NCBI RefSeq assembly: GCF_000264905.1
Contig: NW_006763133.1
Coordinates: 785,844 to 849,811 of the forward strand
Source of the DNA: Stereum hirsutum FP-91666 SS1
Taxonomy: Eukaryota; Basidiomycota; Agaricomycetes; Russulales; Stereaceae
Reading direction: 5' to 3'
Length of the DNA: 63,968 nt
Shown here: piece after piece, positions 1 through 12,660 of the stretch
Position numbering within the stretch: the first letter of the stretch is position 1
Layout: every line of letters begins with the position of its first letter
Notes under the pieces: model-generated
What the model was told of the DNA's origin: nothing
Databases searched by the model: none
What the model saw: only the letters and a program-made list of their open reading frames with translations
Position numbers and translations under genes: made by a program

Positions 1-2976
1 TCGGATCGCGTTTTCTAGCGTTATGGTGCACTTGTAGCTTGCCCGACGGCGCATGAGCACGCGCGGCTGATCGGGAAGCACCATTCTCTTGTCACTTATA
101 CCGGTGTCCTGCCACCTCTCGAATGCAGGTCCCCCCTCACCCCGTGAACTCGAACGTCTCTGTCTGCGTGTCTGTCCGTCAACCGTCTGTCTCCCCCACT
201 CGTCAACTCTATCGTCTGCCTCTCGCTCTCATCGTCCTCCACTCTCTTTATTCTGACTCCACTCGCCTCGCCTCAATACCCTCATTTTCTCCATTTTCTT
301 CTGCTTGCTTCCCTCGTCTCGTTTCTCCACCACGTTCCGGCTTATCCTCGGAGAACTCGAACTCTCTCAAAACCCTACAAGTGTCCGCATTTATTAATCC
401 GGTGCGTACATTGCTACTCTAATTTTCCTCCCTTTTCCACTCGCTTGATCGGCCTCTCTTCTACCTCTGTAGACCGAGCGACCACGTCCCGATCCCCTCC
501 TCCTCCAATCAGTTTCGTACCTCCACACCGTACCCGCCACACACCGTGCTCGAAAACCGCGGGTGTGCCCAGACCCGTGCAGAACACTAGAGACACGGTA
601 CTGTGCTCCGGATTGACAATCAACAGATAATCGTGTGTGCTTAAAGTTCTGCTGTGAAAGGAGACGATTAGCTTGAGAGATGGTTTGTTCATCTCGCACG
701 ATTGCGAAATGAGTGCCCATTGAGTAGCTTGAAGAATGTAGGAGATCGGAAATCGAGAGGGTCGCAGGTGGGAGTCAAGGATAAGATATGAGGTGTAATT
801 ACCTCCTTCCTTCCTCCCAAAAAGCTCGGAAGATGACGGAGAAACTGTATACAGTCGTCACGAGGTAGATAAGATGCGATAATGCGGCATCTACTTGGAA
901 AGGTCCTTGAGAGAAAAGTGACGAATTCAGAGGACCAGCAAGTAAAGGTTAGTGAGAGCGTGCAAAGGACAGCGACAATAGGGACACATGACCTACTAGA
1001 TAATAACTACGCCCTACATACGCCTTCAAACTAAGAATACCTATTCCCGATAAAATAGCATCTACACGCGAGCACTAGAATCCCGCTGTTAGCTAGCACC
1101 TGTTAGTACTCGCTGTCAGCTCAAGTCGGAGCACATACCCTATGAGAAGATCCGGGATACCACCGGGCTTCGAGCTTGGTATACTTCGCCTTCTGAGCAG
1201 CCTGCGGATATCATCGTCTTCGAACACCCACACGCAACGTTCGCTGCCACTGCAGACCCACTGGCATGTGCATCACCACACCCACATCGTTCCACATCGG
1301 GGCCTACAGTCCGACAGCCGCCGTCAACTCGAGTCTTCCCTCGAGGACAAAGTGGTGAGAGACGAAAGACGAAAGCAGGAGGCTGACAAGGCGCTTTGGA
1401 TACTTATAGCCACAGGTACTGAACGAAGCGCCCTTCCTCGAGCAGGAGGACTCTAGTGGCGTAGGCGCTCGTAATAACAAGCTTCACCGCCTCCGGTACC
1501 CAACCGGTACGCGCCGTACAGAGTTCATGAAGTCAGATCAGCGGCAGCTTCCCTAAACCCTATGTTTACTTATATCCATCGGGCAGTGGGGGATCGGGCG
1601 ACGAGGAGAGAAATGTCCGAGCGCTGGACGATGGAGCACTCGGGCAGATCAGGTCAAAGTTCAACATGACGAAGATAGATCAGAGTGGTCATGTTCGTTT
1701 CTGGCGTCATGAGTGAGCACCTCAGCGTCTTTCGCTCGTGAGATGGCAAATGTTACAGTTGAGGCGTAGTCAGCAAGCAGACAGAGTCACATTCGAGTGG
1801 ATGGTGAATGTCGATCACTAAGTCAAGATATGAGTCAGCGCAAAGCGTCCAGAAAGTAAAGCACAACACTCACTTCAAAGCGATGATTTGCATGAGCCGA
1901 GCCCGAGTCATTCTCGAGGCACAGAGCCACAACCCCGCACCTCCAAGTCAGGCCCACACAGCACAGCATCCAAGCCAAGAGCACGAGTCTTCCTAGACGC
2001 CTGCACACGTCCGTCAAACCTTCACGGACGAATATAGCACTGGAGGTGTATTCAAGCCATTCATTACAGCCAAGCCGAGCAAAGTTCTGTCAAGATACAC
2101 GAGGGAGATGTGCACCAGGGCCTTCTCAGGCCATATAGATGAACGCCGAGACAAGGTATCCCCGATGCGCCTCCATTGGCCTCCATGGGAGTCGGAGCAA
2201 GAAAGAAGTCTCGTCGATCCTGGAATAGATGCGAAAGTAATTGAGCATGGACGAATATGGAAATCGACGGATCGATCTCCTCTCAATAAAGAGATGAAGA
2301 AAGCATAAGCGCTCGATAGGATTGAACTTGTGAAAGGCATGAGAGCGGACGAAGCGTTAGCGGCTATGATATCCTGTTAATGTGCGAGTGCTAGAGTAGA
2401 AGCTAGAAGCCGTCAACGTTGAAGCAAGTCGGCAGCCGCGCTGCCAGTGGACACGCTTAGACGCCCACTAGTCGAAGGAATAACGAGCCGTTGTTGTATG
2501 ACAGAGAACTCCGCTGCTGATTAACGTGGATGATGAACGAGAGTACGACACAGCCAGCCCGAACCTACAAAACATACATCCAGCGTCAATACCATATTGG
2601 AGACTAGAACAAGGTAGAGTCGTCTCGAGCGCCACCTGCGCATCGGATGTAGTCTTTAAATTGGAACACAGACTCGAGGCCAGACGAGCAAAATCAGCGA
2701 TAAAGCACAAGAGCACAATAGATTGCAATTAGATCCGCACGATCCACACGACATCGATGTCTCGATGTTGATTTCCTCGCTCGAGAGAGGGCTCAGACTG
2801 CAGGTCGAGGAGAGCCGCCGCCCTTCATAGACGCTCAATCTTCCGGCGCCTATTTATTCCATGTTCAGAGAACTATGAAGGCTATGAGATAGGAAATATC
2901 GTAAGCTGTGGCGATGAAAAACAAAGCTTCACACTGCCTCCAGTTCCAATCAACCACCCATGCTTTCGAGGATCAA
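1..2976. other. no gene seen (left edge)
   Basis: Only short, mutually overlapping open frames with no recognisable domain and no credible chain of exons. Base composition is mixed and stop codons are frequent on both strands. CT-rich text at about 120-330 resembles a fungal promoter or UTR, so the end of a gene lying to the left cannot be excluded. Confidence 0.5.
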
Positions 2977-3306
2977 GACGCTGTAGGCGTCAGTACTATA
3001 AGCAGGACAAGAAGTGACCCTACCTGTGTTTTTAGCCTCGATTGCATCTTTGCTCATAGTACAGACGCTATACGCGGCAGTATGATCCAGTGCCAGTGAG
3101 GAGGCGCCGTAGGCGTTTGTAGCCCAAGCCAGAGCGAAAGACGCTAGCGCTGTAGGCGTCACCGAGGAGACGCCAATAGCGTCAATAACAGACCGACGTC
3201 GCTGCCGCAGATATAAGTGTCCAGGATCTAAGAAGGTCACAAAGTAGCAGACCGAAACGAAGCGAAGCCTTTCAGTGTCGATATGAGGCGAGACGCTGAA
3301 AGCGCT
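2977..3306. repeat. cluster of GACGC-N5-GCGTC dyad repeats
   Basis: Six 15-bp sites of the form GACGC-N5-GCGTC, perfect or with one or two mismatches in the arms, lie at 2977, 3064, 3103, 3146, 3169 and 3292. The sites at 2977 (GACGCTGTAGGCGTC) and 3169 (GACGCCAATAGCGTC) have perfect arms around different 5-bp centres. TGTAG or CGTAG centres recur. A seventh variant lies far away at 16325. The spacing is irregular, so this is not a simple tandem satellite. It may be a cluster of protein-binding dyads or debris of a repeat family; no adjacent gene is recognised. Confidence 0.6.
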
Positions 3307-4197
3307 ACCGTGTGGACTTTGCTCACCTTTATGTACCGGGGTCGCGGTTTAGAGTGTGGCGTCAAGTGCGACCCTGGACACCAAGTTCGACTTGCCGCCA
3401 CAGGACGACAGAATCGAAGCGCTCCCACCATAAGTAATAGATATAGAGAGGTACGCGCTTGATGCACCATGAGCTACACCATCAACATCATCGAGAACGG
3501 GTCTCCATCGAGACCATGATGCGGTCGCAGCCATCATCGCCTGTGGTCGAAACCGGGGCCGCTACTTGAAGCTTGAAGCCCCTGAGCCCCTTGACAGTAG
3601 TAGTACGCAGCGGGACGCGGAACGCGCCCCGCATGCAGAAAATCAAAGCTCAGGCGCATCAGAGCCTGAGCCGTCAAAGCACGAGGATTCAAACACGTTG
3701 AACTTGGTAGTAGACCGAAAGAGGAACAAAGAACAAGAAAACAGAGCCTTGTTTCAAGAGCAATAGAGACTGAAACATACGTTGATCATTATTCAATGAG
3801 GAGTCGTCGATCGGTCGGCCTTGTTGTTTTGTTTGCTCTAGTTTGTCCGAGTCTTGTTACAGCTTTGTTAGCAGACGAGATGACGTTCTTCGGCTGTCGG
3901 TCGTCGGTCAGCTTCGGGCAAGTCTCAGCTATTGCTTCTGTTGTTCTATGTTCAGAGATGTTGAAGGTTGAGCGTTCAATATCTACGTCGGCAACAAGAA
4001 CGGCAAGAGTTGATTAACGCACGCCGAAAGCCGTAACAGAATTAGTAACTTATCTTTGTTCTGTAACCGAAGCGCTCACCTCAAAAGTAAGCAATCGTCT
4101 TGTCCACAACTTGCTGGCACAAGCCGTCGTTCTCTCTTTCAGCCAAGCGCTGGCCCGACTCGAACGCTGAGAAGAGAAGTAGTAGAAGGTGTAAGGT
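3307..4197. other. no gene seen
   Basis: Short open frames only, without domain-like sequence. Nothing supports a transcript here. Confidence 0.5.
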
Positions 4198-4451
4198 GTG
4201 GCCACCACTTCCAGCGTCAAGCAAATTATAGATATAGCAAAGGGAACAGAAGACTCGAGTGCCACTATTGTGATTCAAAGTTCAGTCGCGTTAGGAGGAC
4301 GGGCGGGATGGAGGATCATATGTCGAGGGACCAGCCTTGTCAAAGCCCGATTCGACTCGATTCGCATCGGGAAGAAGCCAACGATCCACAATCGAGCACA
4401 TACGCGGCTCGCAGGTCAAGAAGCAAGTTGGATCGGGCATTGTACTCTTGA
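4198..4451 (+). pseudogene. possible BED-like zinc-finger relic
   Basis: The frame ending at 4451 reads a Cys-x2-Cys pair (LECHYCDSKF), then about 14 residues later DH and, seven residues on, a Cys (DHMSRDQPC). This C-x2-C...H-x6-C spacing resembles the BED-type zinc fingers in front of hAT-type transposases. No transposase catalytic region, terminal inverted repeats or target duplication could be found nearby, and the frame stops soon afterwards. It could be a decayed transposase fragment or chance. Confidence 0.2.
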
Positions 4452-5700
4452 CTCTACCGCGGGAAGTCTGTATCGGGATCAGCGTCCAGCGTCCAGCACG
4501 AGCGCGTCTGTGAAGGTTGGACGACATCCACCTCCCCACAGCCTACCCACACCCACTCTCCCTGCATTATCCACTCATCTCACCCACCCACTCCTAGAAT
4601 CCACCTATGAATACCGAGCAGTAGCCACCCAATCCACCTCCCGAAGCCAGTCGTAGCGCCCTGTAAAGCTCGCATGCGACCAAGCAGCCCAAGCTCAGAC
4701 GCTGGCCCGTTCCATCTTTAGACAGACACTAGTACTTCGAAGATGTCGATGATTGATGACTCTCGACTCCAACGGAAAGCAGAACGGAAGGGCTCGCAGT
4801 GACGCTGAACGGAGCACAAAAGTCCAAGCGCCTAGATGACAACAGGATTGGCGCAGACAAAGTTCGACGACGAGTCTTCCCGCCTGGAAAGGAATCTAAT
4901 GTCATGGGCGCCAGTCAGCTTTGGTTTGGGTTTGGACGACACGGTCGGGTTCTTAGAGGACCGAGGCGCTTCGCAGGGAGAGAAACGCCGGAGGAACAGT
5001 CGCTGGCCAATCATATCATGTTTCGCGGTGCGCTGAGGTGAGCTCGAGCTGCCATGAGAATGAATTGTGGCGAGTGGCGAGTGAGTTTGAACTTTGATTG
5101 TTGTAGATCGTAGAACTTTGATAGAGAAGGATGCCGCACGAGCGGAATGAAGAGAAAATGAAAAATGAAGCCGTAGGTAGAAGCTCTGAAAATATTTGCG
5201 TGGTACAAGCAAGGACGGTACCAAAAAAAGAACGGCAAAAATCGGGAACCGCGTCGTTCGAGTCGTCGGAAAACATGCCTATATAGAGTACGGCGAAGTA
5301 TGTGCGTGCGTGTATGCCGTCGGGTTCTCTATGAAGCCTTGAAGAAACAGCGAGAAATTCTGACATAGAAGTTGGGACGAAGGGGCCTCGAATGTCATGG
5401 TCATGATGTGTAAGGGTGTGGAGCCAGGAAAATGAAGGAAGGAAGAGATGAAGGAACTTGGAATGAGGTAACGAAAGATCGCTCCGAGTCGAGGTTTGCA
5501 AGAAGGTTGAAAACTGACGATGACGATTGTCTGAAGATCGAAAAAGAACTTGAAAGACATTCCAATAATACTAGTACTGAGCAGGAGGTACTCGGAGGTG
5601 CTGACCTGACCTCCCCGTCCAGGACTTACCGGCGGCGAAAAATATATCACTCCAACTCCAGCACTCCCCAACGACCCAAGGCGTCGTCGTAAAACCATCA
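4452..5700. other. no gene seen
   Basis: Overlapping open frames on both strands without conserved-looking sequence. A TTACCGGCGGCG element at about 5625 is a partial third copy of the direct repeat that follows. Confidence 0.5.
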
Positions 5701-5957
5701 TTAGATGGAGAGCTCTCGAACCCTTGAGGCATTACCGGCGGTATGTAGTGGTCACGAACCACATCTGAAGAAATTGCCGTGGCCAATAAGTATCGAAAGT
5801 AATGAGCCTCCACCGTCATCACTTGTCACTCCTCGAAGCCCCAACCTCGTCATTATTAGATGAAGATCTCGAGGGGTTACCGGCGGCACTTCCTGCTCAC
5901 TGATCAGGAGCGCATACGCAACTGAAAGAATTGCCGTGGCGAATATCGAAAGTAGTG
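5701..5957. repeat. imperfect direct repeat, two copies, 155-bp period
   Basis: Copy 1 (5701-5804) and copy 2 (5856-5957) both begin TTAGATG, contain TTACCGGCGG (CATTACCGGCGG in copy 1), then ATTGCCGTGGC, and end ATCGAAAGTA. The interior has diverged and carries small indels. This looks like an old local duplication; no open frame spans both copies. Confidence 0.6.
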
Positions 5958-8250
5958 TCTACTGCTCAGCCCTATCGCGGATAGGGGCAAAAAAGTCAAC
6001 CAGCTTCAGTGGATCCCGACGCTTCCCTTCCCTTACTCCCCAGTATACTATTAGTGCTCTCCGTCACGAAAACCGAACACTCCGCATAAAAACCACAGCG
6101 AAAATGACGATCCTTCAAAAAACGCGGAAAATTTCGGGCTCGGGCTCGGAGGCGACGGCGAGTACGGCGCCCACGGGAGCAAGGGCACATGCCATGGGTC
6201 GAAAGCCTCAGGCCTCAAACGTCGAAAGCTCAAGGCTCAAGGCTTGAAGCTTGGGGGAAGGTGAAAACACAGAGAAATAAAGATAGACATGGAGCGTGAA
6301 GCCCGAACCACAGAGATATTATTATCTCGATGAGTGAGTTGACTTGTGATTTCGGAGTGACTCGACCCGGGATATAGATATTCATACATTCCTCCATCTC
6401 TCCATCTCTCCATCCATCTCTCCATCCATCCATTCCGTTCGTCGGCCGACACAGTGTAGCGTAGCGAGATCCTAGCCTTAGAGACGAGATGAAGCGGATG
6501 ACATTGGGAGTAGAGAAGAGATGTGTACGCCTGCGCGTGCATTCCGTGGCGTACATTCCGGCTAGTATGGGTTGAAACGAATCGTGAAGGGAGGAACGGA
6601 GGTGAGGAGGGAGTGAGGGCGGTGGGCTGAGCCTCCAATGACGAGTACATAGACGACCAGACGAGCAGAAGAGCAGAGCAGACGAGCACAGCGGAAAAGA
6701 GACGAGCGACCCGTTCTCCTCTGAGATCTGCGTTCCGTTGTCTAGTCGTTCCGCACACATGCACATCTAAGTACACAGGCACATAGATGGATCGATGATG
6801 ACTCGAGCTCGGAGGTCAAGGTTCAAACGTTCAAGGTCCAAGGTTCAACTCTGTCTTCATGATCATTGATGACGCCTACTGCTCAGTCATAGCACACACA
6901 CACACCCCACCAAAGCCATCCCACAAATCCAAAACGACGTGACTGGCTGAACGAGCAACGCTCCGTATCCCTCCGAAGCCCCTGATTGGCCACCCAGTCA
7001 AAGCGCAAGAAAAAAAACAAAGACGCGGCCGCCCGGCCAGATCTATCCCGAGATCCCGAGCCCATCCAAAACTAAAAATAAAGAGCAAAGAGCAAAGAGG
7101 GCCGGATAAGGAAGATCAGTCGCACGATTTACTGTGTTTTTGTATTGCCGATGTGCGCTAGGGCTGGGTATTGTGCTTCCGGTCGGCGAGGGGGCGCGTA
7201 AGCAGCTATGGATAGCTCGGACGGAGAGTAGGGATCCAAGCGTTCTTCAGTTAGACAAGACTTGCGATTGGAAGAGAGAGGAGTAGAGAGGAGGAGAGAG
7301 GGGACAGTCAGCGATGTCCGGATTGAGAGGAGTCTGAGTCAGTGAGGGATCTTGAGATGTTCTGAGTAAGCCATTCTCGAATGTTGATGAGGTTGCGTGC
7401 GTACGACGGAAGAAGGATGCGTAGGCTGGATACATGTCTGGCGTCAGAAATCAGAAACCAAGCGAACGAAGACGGTGGCACTGAAATGTCGAGCGGCGAA
7501 GTGCCAACAGAAGCAACTATCGCCAGGATACCCTATTAGATACGAGCGTGCGGAGTTCACCTGAGTTCCTGTGGCGCACAAAGCAAAGATACGAAATACG
7601 AAGACCAAGAGCAGAGTGATTCAGAGCACAAAGGCCAAAACGATCACAGCAAAGCGAGGGTGGCGCAGAACATCAGGCGGTACAAAGCTGCAGAGGGCAA
7701 GATCAAAGCGATGGCACTACCAGAAGTGGCTCAGCAGGTCGGAACGAAGTGAACACGCCGTACGGGCACATGTGGGTTGTTGAGTGACTATCGGCTGGAT
7801 TTGAGTCACTGTGCCGAAGTTGCCAGTACGAGTGGGATTAGGACAAAGCGGGCGTGAGAAGTCGACGAGCAAAGCTTGGGAGGGCCGGCGATGTGAGGCT
7901 TGGGAGGAAGCGTGAGGATGAGCGAAGACGGATTGGGTCGGGGGGCTTGGAAGCAGTTGGTTGCAGGATTAGATGGGCGATAATCGGAGGGACGTTGGGG
8001 GAATGGGATGGGTGAGCTCAGGTGGGTGTGCGCCTGCAAGAGGCGGCTGAGGATGAGCGCCTGGAGAAAGCAGCATGGTGCGCGCCGGGAGCCGGGGTAG
8101 ACGCGGAGCGCTGTCGATGGGGCTCTGTCAGCGAGGAGGAGGGATCTCGGGAGATCTTCCGGAAAGGGCGGAAGTGAGTGCTCCCGATATGGGCAGCTGG
8201 TTGGGGGACCCGAGGCAATGGCGCGCAATGTGGGGGCGCGTTGGCAGAAG
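5958..8250. other. no gene seen; simple-sequence patches
   Basis: Contains low-complexity tracts: repeated AAGGCTCAAGGCT-like text at about 6205-6250, ATCTCTCCATCC-like repeats at 6385-6435, and GGTTCAA repeats at 6820-6850. The overlapping frames at 6230-6782 on the minus strand are by-products of these tracts. The last few hundred bases before 8255 are probably the promoter region of the next gene. Confidence 0.5.
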
Positions 8251-8256
8251 GGCAGG

Positions 8257-8265
8257 GATATAAAG
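8257..8265 (+). promoter_or_regulatory. TATA box and CT-rich core promoter
   Basis: GATATAAAG lies about 240 bp before the chosen start codon of the next gene. It is followed by a strongly CT-rich stretch (about 8300-8490), the usual look of a fungal transcription start zone. This argues that translation starts at 8498 or later, not at the further-upstream in-frame ATG at 8276. Confidence 0.6.
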
Positions 8266-8497
8266 GCAGGGCGCCGTGCCCGAACCCGATCGTCGTCTTA
8301 TCGCCCGTTGTGCCCACCAAACCACCTCTCCCCCGCGTACATCCTCCCTTGTTCTCCTCCCGCCACCCACTCTCCCACATTCCCACAGTGACACACGCCA
8401 CCCAGACACGAGACACCCCGCGTATATAGCCACCCAAACAAACCCCCTTTTCGGTCAGTCATCCCCTCCCCTTCCAGTGTCCCTCCCTCCCGTGCCA

Positions 8498-9414
8498 ATG
8501 CGTGTCTCCCCCCGCACAGCGATGTCCCCAACGTTCGAATACGAAGTCCCGCTCCGCTCTCCATCCTCTTCATCACCAGCAACAAAGCGCTACCACGCAA
8601 ATGGCGCGACTCACCACGGCAAATACTCTCCCTCCACCCGCCCCTCTGACATCCCACGCATCCTCGACTCGTCATACTCCTCTTCCACCTCGTCATCCCC
8701 CACCTCCTTCTCCATCGACCAGCAAGGTGCTCTCCACGATCCAGACTACCGCGACTTCCCCGCCATTCCCACACATAACACCCGTCGCCGTCCGGCTTGG
8801 GAACGCGGTGGTTTCGCCTCGGACGATGACGAGGACGCCTACATGAGCCCAGACGAGGACTACGTCGACGAGGACACGTTCGACGAACGCTCCCGTCTGC
8901 GTTCCGCCTCTCCGCGCGAACGTCGGCGGCGGTCAGTCGAGCCGCGCTACCCTGCATACCACACCGCCTCCACCTACAGCTCCCCATACTACTCGCGTAA
9001 CTCCTTCGAAGAATACTCCCGTCCATCCATTGTCGACGAGTCGCTCGAGAAGAAGCAGAGGAGGAAGTTGAGGTCAAAGGTAGTGAGTCAGGGTCACGTT
9101 CACGTAGAGGAGTCCGCCTGGACTCAGGAGGCAGAGGTGAACGATCTCGAGGGAGCCGCCAAGGAGAGCACAGAGTCGTCAGAAGAATATATTTCCCAGC
9201 AGATTCATGAGGCACCAGAGTGGACGTGAGTACCCTCTCTAGTACCTTACCTCATTATTACGAGCGCGTTCCCTAACGCGCTTTTGTCTCTCCTTTCAGG
9301 CCGACGTGCACGCAGTCCATTCGCCGCCAATGGCAATCATGGTCTCTCAGCGTCCGCTTTAGCATCTTCCGCGCTCAACGTCGGTTGAAGCGAAAGGTCA
9401 AAGTAGGCGCATGA
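8498..9414 (+). CDS. hypothetical disordered protein (280 aa)
   Basis: Two exons: 8498-9225 and 9300-9414. The intron has a GTGAGT donor and a TTTCAG acceptor and joins in frame (..EW-T-PTCTQ..). The protein is Ser/Pro-rich at the N terminus, has acidic patches in the middle (SDDDEDAYMSPDEDY) and Arg-rich SPRERRRRS text, and ends in a basic segment with alternating hydrophobics (FSIFRAQRRLKRKVKV). The exon 2 end is tryptophan- and arginine-rich, which may mark a short membrane or nucleic-acid contact helix. No known domain is recognised. An alternative start at 8522 would remove eight residues. The TATA box and clean splice signals support a real gene; its function is unknown. Confidence 0.72.
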
Positions 9415-12400
9415 TCCTTCACCCCCTTCATGCCGATACACGCACACGCCTCTGCCTACTGCAAGCACCTATGCGCCATGTTTCCCTCATCAACGGGACT
9501 GGCACAACTTACTCGCATCGTACATCTCTACACATGCGAAACTTTCACGACTCGAGCGACCCGACGATCACGGCTGCCCGTATCTGCATCCGCGTCGGCG
9601 AAGCACGACCCCCACGATCATCCTCGGCCATTCACTACGCGACTAGTGGTGCTCGGGCGAGCGATCGTTCATGTCATTGTCCATTCTATTCTGTATAGAG
9701 GCGCGGATTGTACACCCTCATACCCCTCCAATCACCTTCCATCTTCCACCATTCCCCATTCTTCACGACCCCTCCGACCCATCGCGCATCATATTGTACA
9801 TATCCCTCATCACGCCCTCACGTCCCACCTCGCATCGAGCGAGCGGGCAAACGTTCCATATTGTCTCTTTCAACGTACTTACAACATCCTTATGCATCTC
9901 TTTCCTCTTTCGGAGTACAAATTCGAACTTGTTTTTTGTCTTTGTTTTTTCGCTTTCGCTTTGTGTATATTGCATCCCTCGTTTATAGGTTTCCTTTCTT
10001 CTTCTTTACTACCTCTTTCGACGACTATATACTTTTCAGTCGACGCCTTCGATGTTCGTTGTTCATGCAATGGTTATGGTTCATGGTTACGGATACGGAT
10101 ACGGTCATGGTTACGAACGAGCAATAACTACCTTTGTATAACAGCACAAGCACACAAGCACACACACACTCCTTTTTCCTATCCCCCTTTTCCCGTTTCT
10201 CATCCTATCCCCTATCCCCTTTCAAGTTTCCCATTCGCACATCCGAACATCCACGTCTACACGCACGCACATAGTGTTCACGGACACAGTACATATCTAG
10301 TTTATGGATCACTAAATGACGAGCCGTACGACGCAGAAGAGAATTGAATACGAAATGATTTTGGAACGAATTATATGTGTGACGGTGTGGATTAAACTGA
10401 GCGTTGTGAGACTGAGAGTTATGGGACGTGGGGTAACAGGACGTGGCGTGAATGTGAACTTTGACCGCCCCTTTCCAACAAGCTCACGCTTTACGATTGG
10501 ATTCTCACGTACACGGTAAGTCGCTCACAGGTGAAGATCCAACGCTTCAAGCGTTGTAATTTGTAATTTGTAAGGGTACTTCCAGTTCCAGGCTGCAGAT
10601 AGATAGTTCCAGAACGAACCCGTCTTTCAAGTTCGACGATATCGAATTCGAACCAACGAGAACCTGCCAGTGACGGAAACCACTACTAGCACCCTACTAT
10701 GCTCGAACATTCAGACCGAAGCTCGAGAGCCTGAGATCCATCGGCGGTAACTTACTGTAAAGAGATCCAGAGTCCAGAAGTCCATCAACAATTGCAAAGT
10801 CCGGCCCCAAACCCAACCTCCACAATCCCCACCTCTAGATCTGCCACGGTGACCTCCAAACCTCCAAGGAACCGTGATGATATCATTGACGTTTGGTACG
10901 CGTATAGAACCACTGTGGCTCTGATGCACTGATATGCCGTGGCCAGGAAGGGCAATGTTCGAACACGGTGGTTGGGATAGGATGGGATAGGGGCTGGAGG
11001 GTTGACGTTGATTGCGAGATTGTGAGTAGGGGGTGATGTCATTATAGGTGTGTTGTACTGTATGTATGCATCATCGACATCGTACATGGACGTAGTGGTA
11101 AGTGTTCCTAGCAAGGAGCTGCCCTGCACTGTACTGTAGCATGACCGTGAAAGATAAGTTACAAAGTCGTGCCCCGTGATGAGCAGGCTGGAAAGCGTGG
11201 CGTGGGGGAGGTAGCGGGGATGACGAGGAGGTACGGCAACCTATTGCTACTAGTGCCAGCCTGAAGTATTTCTAGCCATATGAACGTCAAGTAACGACAA
11301 CGAGCATGAACAAACCTATCCTATAAGCACGGAAATGCGAACGCGTGGCGTCATGCATACGTCCGTGCTCGCATGTACACCTTTGTAAGTGACTTATTAT
11401 TGGAGACCTCAGACGTCCAAGTGGGTATAAGCAAAGTTCTTCTAGTCAGCCTTCATCCTTCATCTTTCATCCTTCGAGTTCGTGGGTAATCAAGTGGGTA
11501 CGCGGAGCAGGGAGCAGGAACTGACATGACGCATCTTCGAATTTCTTCCGTTGGTACGATACGACGGAACGAACGAACGAAAGTGCTTGAGGAATACTAC
11601 CGACGAGGAGCTGAACGGAGCGAAGTTATTTTGACAATGACAGCCTTCGAATGACGGACGAGCCCCGTCTTCCGAAGCCTGCAAAGCCCCTGTCCAGCGT
11701 CAGATTCAGACTTCATAACATCCGAGCGTACTGTGCCTATAAGTGGCCTATGTATCGAGCTTGAATCTCACGGGCAAAGCGTAAGTACACGGAGTTATAA
11801 CCCGAAGTGAGATACTACAGCCTGCGCCTGTGAAGAGTGGGTTATGATGGGGCCTCCAGGACTGGGCCTAGGAGCCGCAGGGAGACGCGTACGACATCGA
11901 ATGCCGGTGGGTCAGGACTCAGGCCATGCCTGCCTGTTTGCCTGCCTGCCCGTAGCCTGGACAATGCACAGTAAGATATGATAATAGACGGCTCCCTTCG
12001 CCTCCCCGGCGAGCTGTGCACATGCATGCAGCTGTAAGGAGTACTTGTGAAAGCCCAGGAGAGAGGACCGTACGAGGAAATATGGGAGGAATCGGAATGA
12101 AGTGGTTTCCTCGAGCCATCGGGAGTTCGGAGACGGTCCCAGACGGAGCGAGATCATCTCGCAATATTATCATGGGTCGATTCGCCACTGCAATTGCGCA
12201 AGCGAAAAGGCAGATGATTTTTTTCTCCTTGGAATTGAATATTGAGGAGTCGAAGAAGAGAGGAGTAGAGCATAGCATATTGCAAGTCAGACGGCCGCGG
12301 GAGAGTAGGTAGCAGTGTTAGAAGTTTCAATTTATGACGACGTCGCATATGAGCCAATCGGAATCGGTGCAGATGCCGAGCGCACCGCCACAGAGAAAGT

Positions 12401-12660
12401 CAATCGCCACTTTGGAATGCTCGGAGCGAACCGAAGCCGAGGCCGGCGCTGTGAGTCCGATCAGAGTCCGAATCCGTCCAGGCACCGACGACGTCGTCCG
12501 CCACTCGTTGCTCTTGAACTTGTTCCTCGACGTCGACCAGGCATCCGAGTGGGCCACACTCGCTCGTTTTCTGCCTTTTGTTAGGTTCATTATGCTTGAG
12601 ATTTCGTTGCTTCTGGACCCTCTGCCCAGCCTATTCGTATCCATGTTCTTTCTCTAGATT
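9415..12660. other. 3' flank and gene-poor DNA
   Basis: 9415-10350 is pyrimidine-rich and AT-rich with several long but overlapping open frames in all three plus frames, as expected of a 3' UTR with low complexity. Short tandem text (GGTTACGGATACGGATACGG) lies at about 10083-10102. Nothing recognisable follows up to 12660. Confidence 0.5.

Noticed and set aside
6230..6782. Two overlapping minus-strand frames of about 180 codons
   Set aside because: They run through CCATC-type simple repeats in two frames at once and have no domain or splice context.
8298..9215. 305-codon open frame on the minus strand opposite the 280-aa gene
   Set aside because: It is the antisense of a GC-rich, Arg/Ser-biased exon; it lacks splice or promoter support and the plus-strand model has a TATA box and a clean intron.
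9430..10347. Long plus-strand open frames after the 280-aa gene
   Set aside because: Three overlapping frames of similar length in pyrimidine-rich low-complexity DNA, all inside a likely 3' UTR; none reads like a protein.
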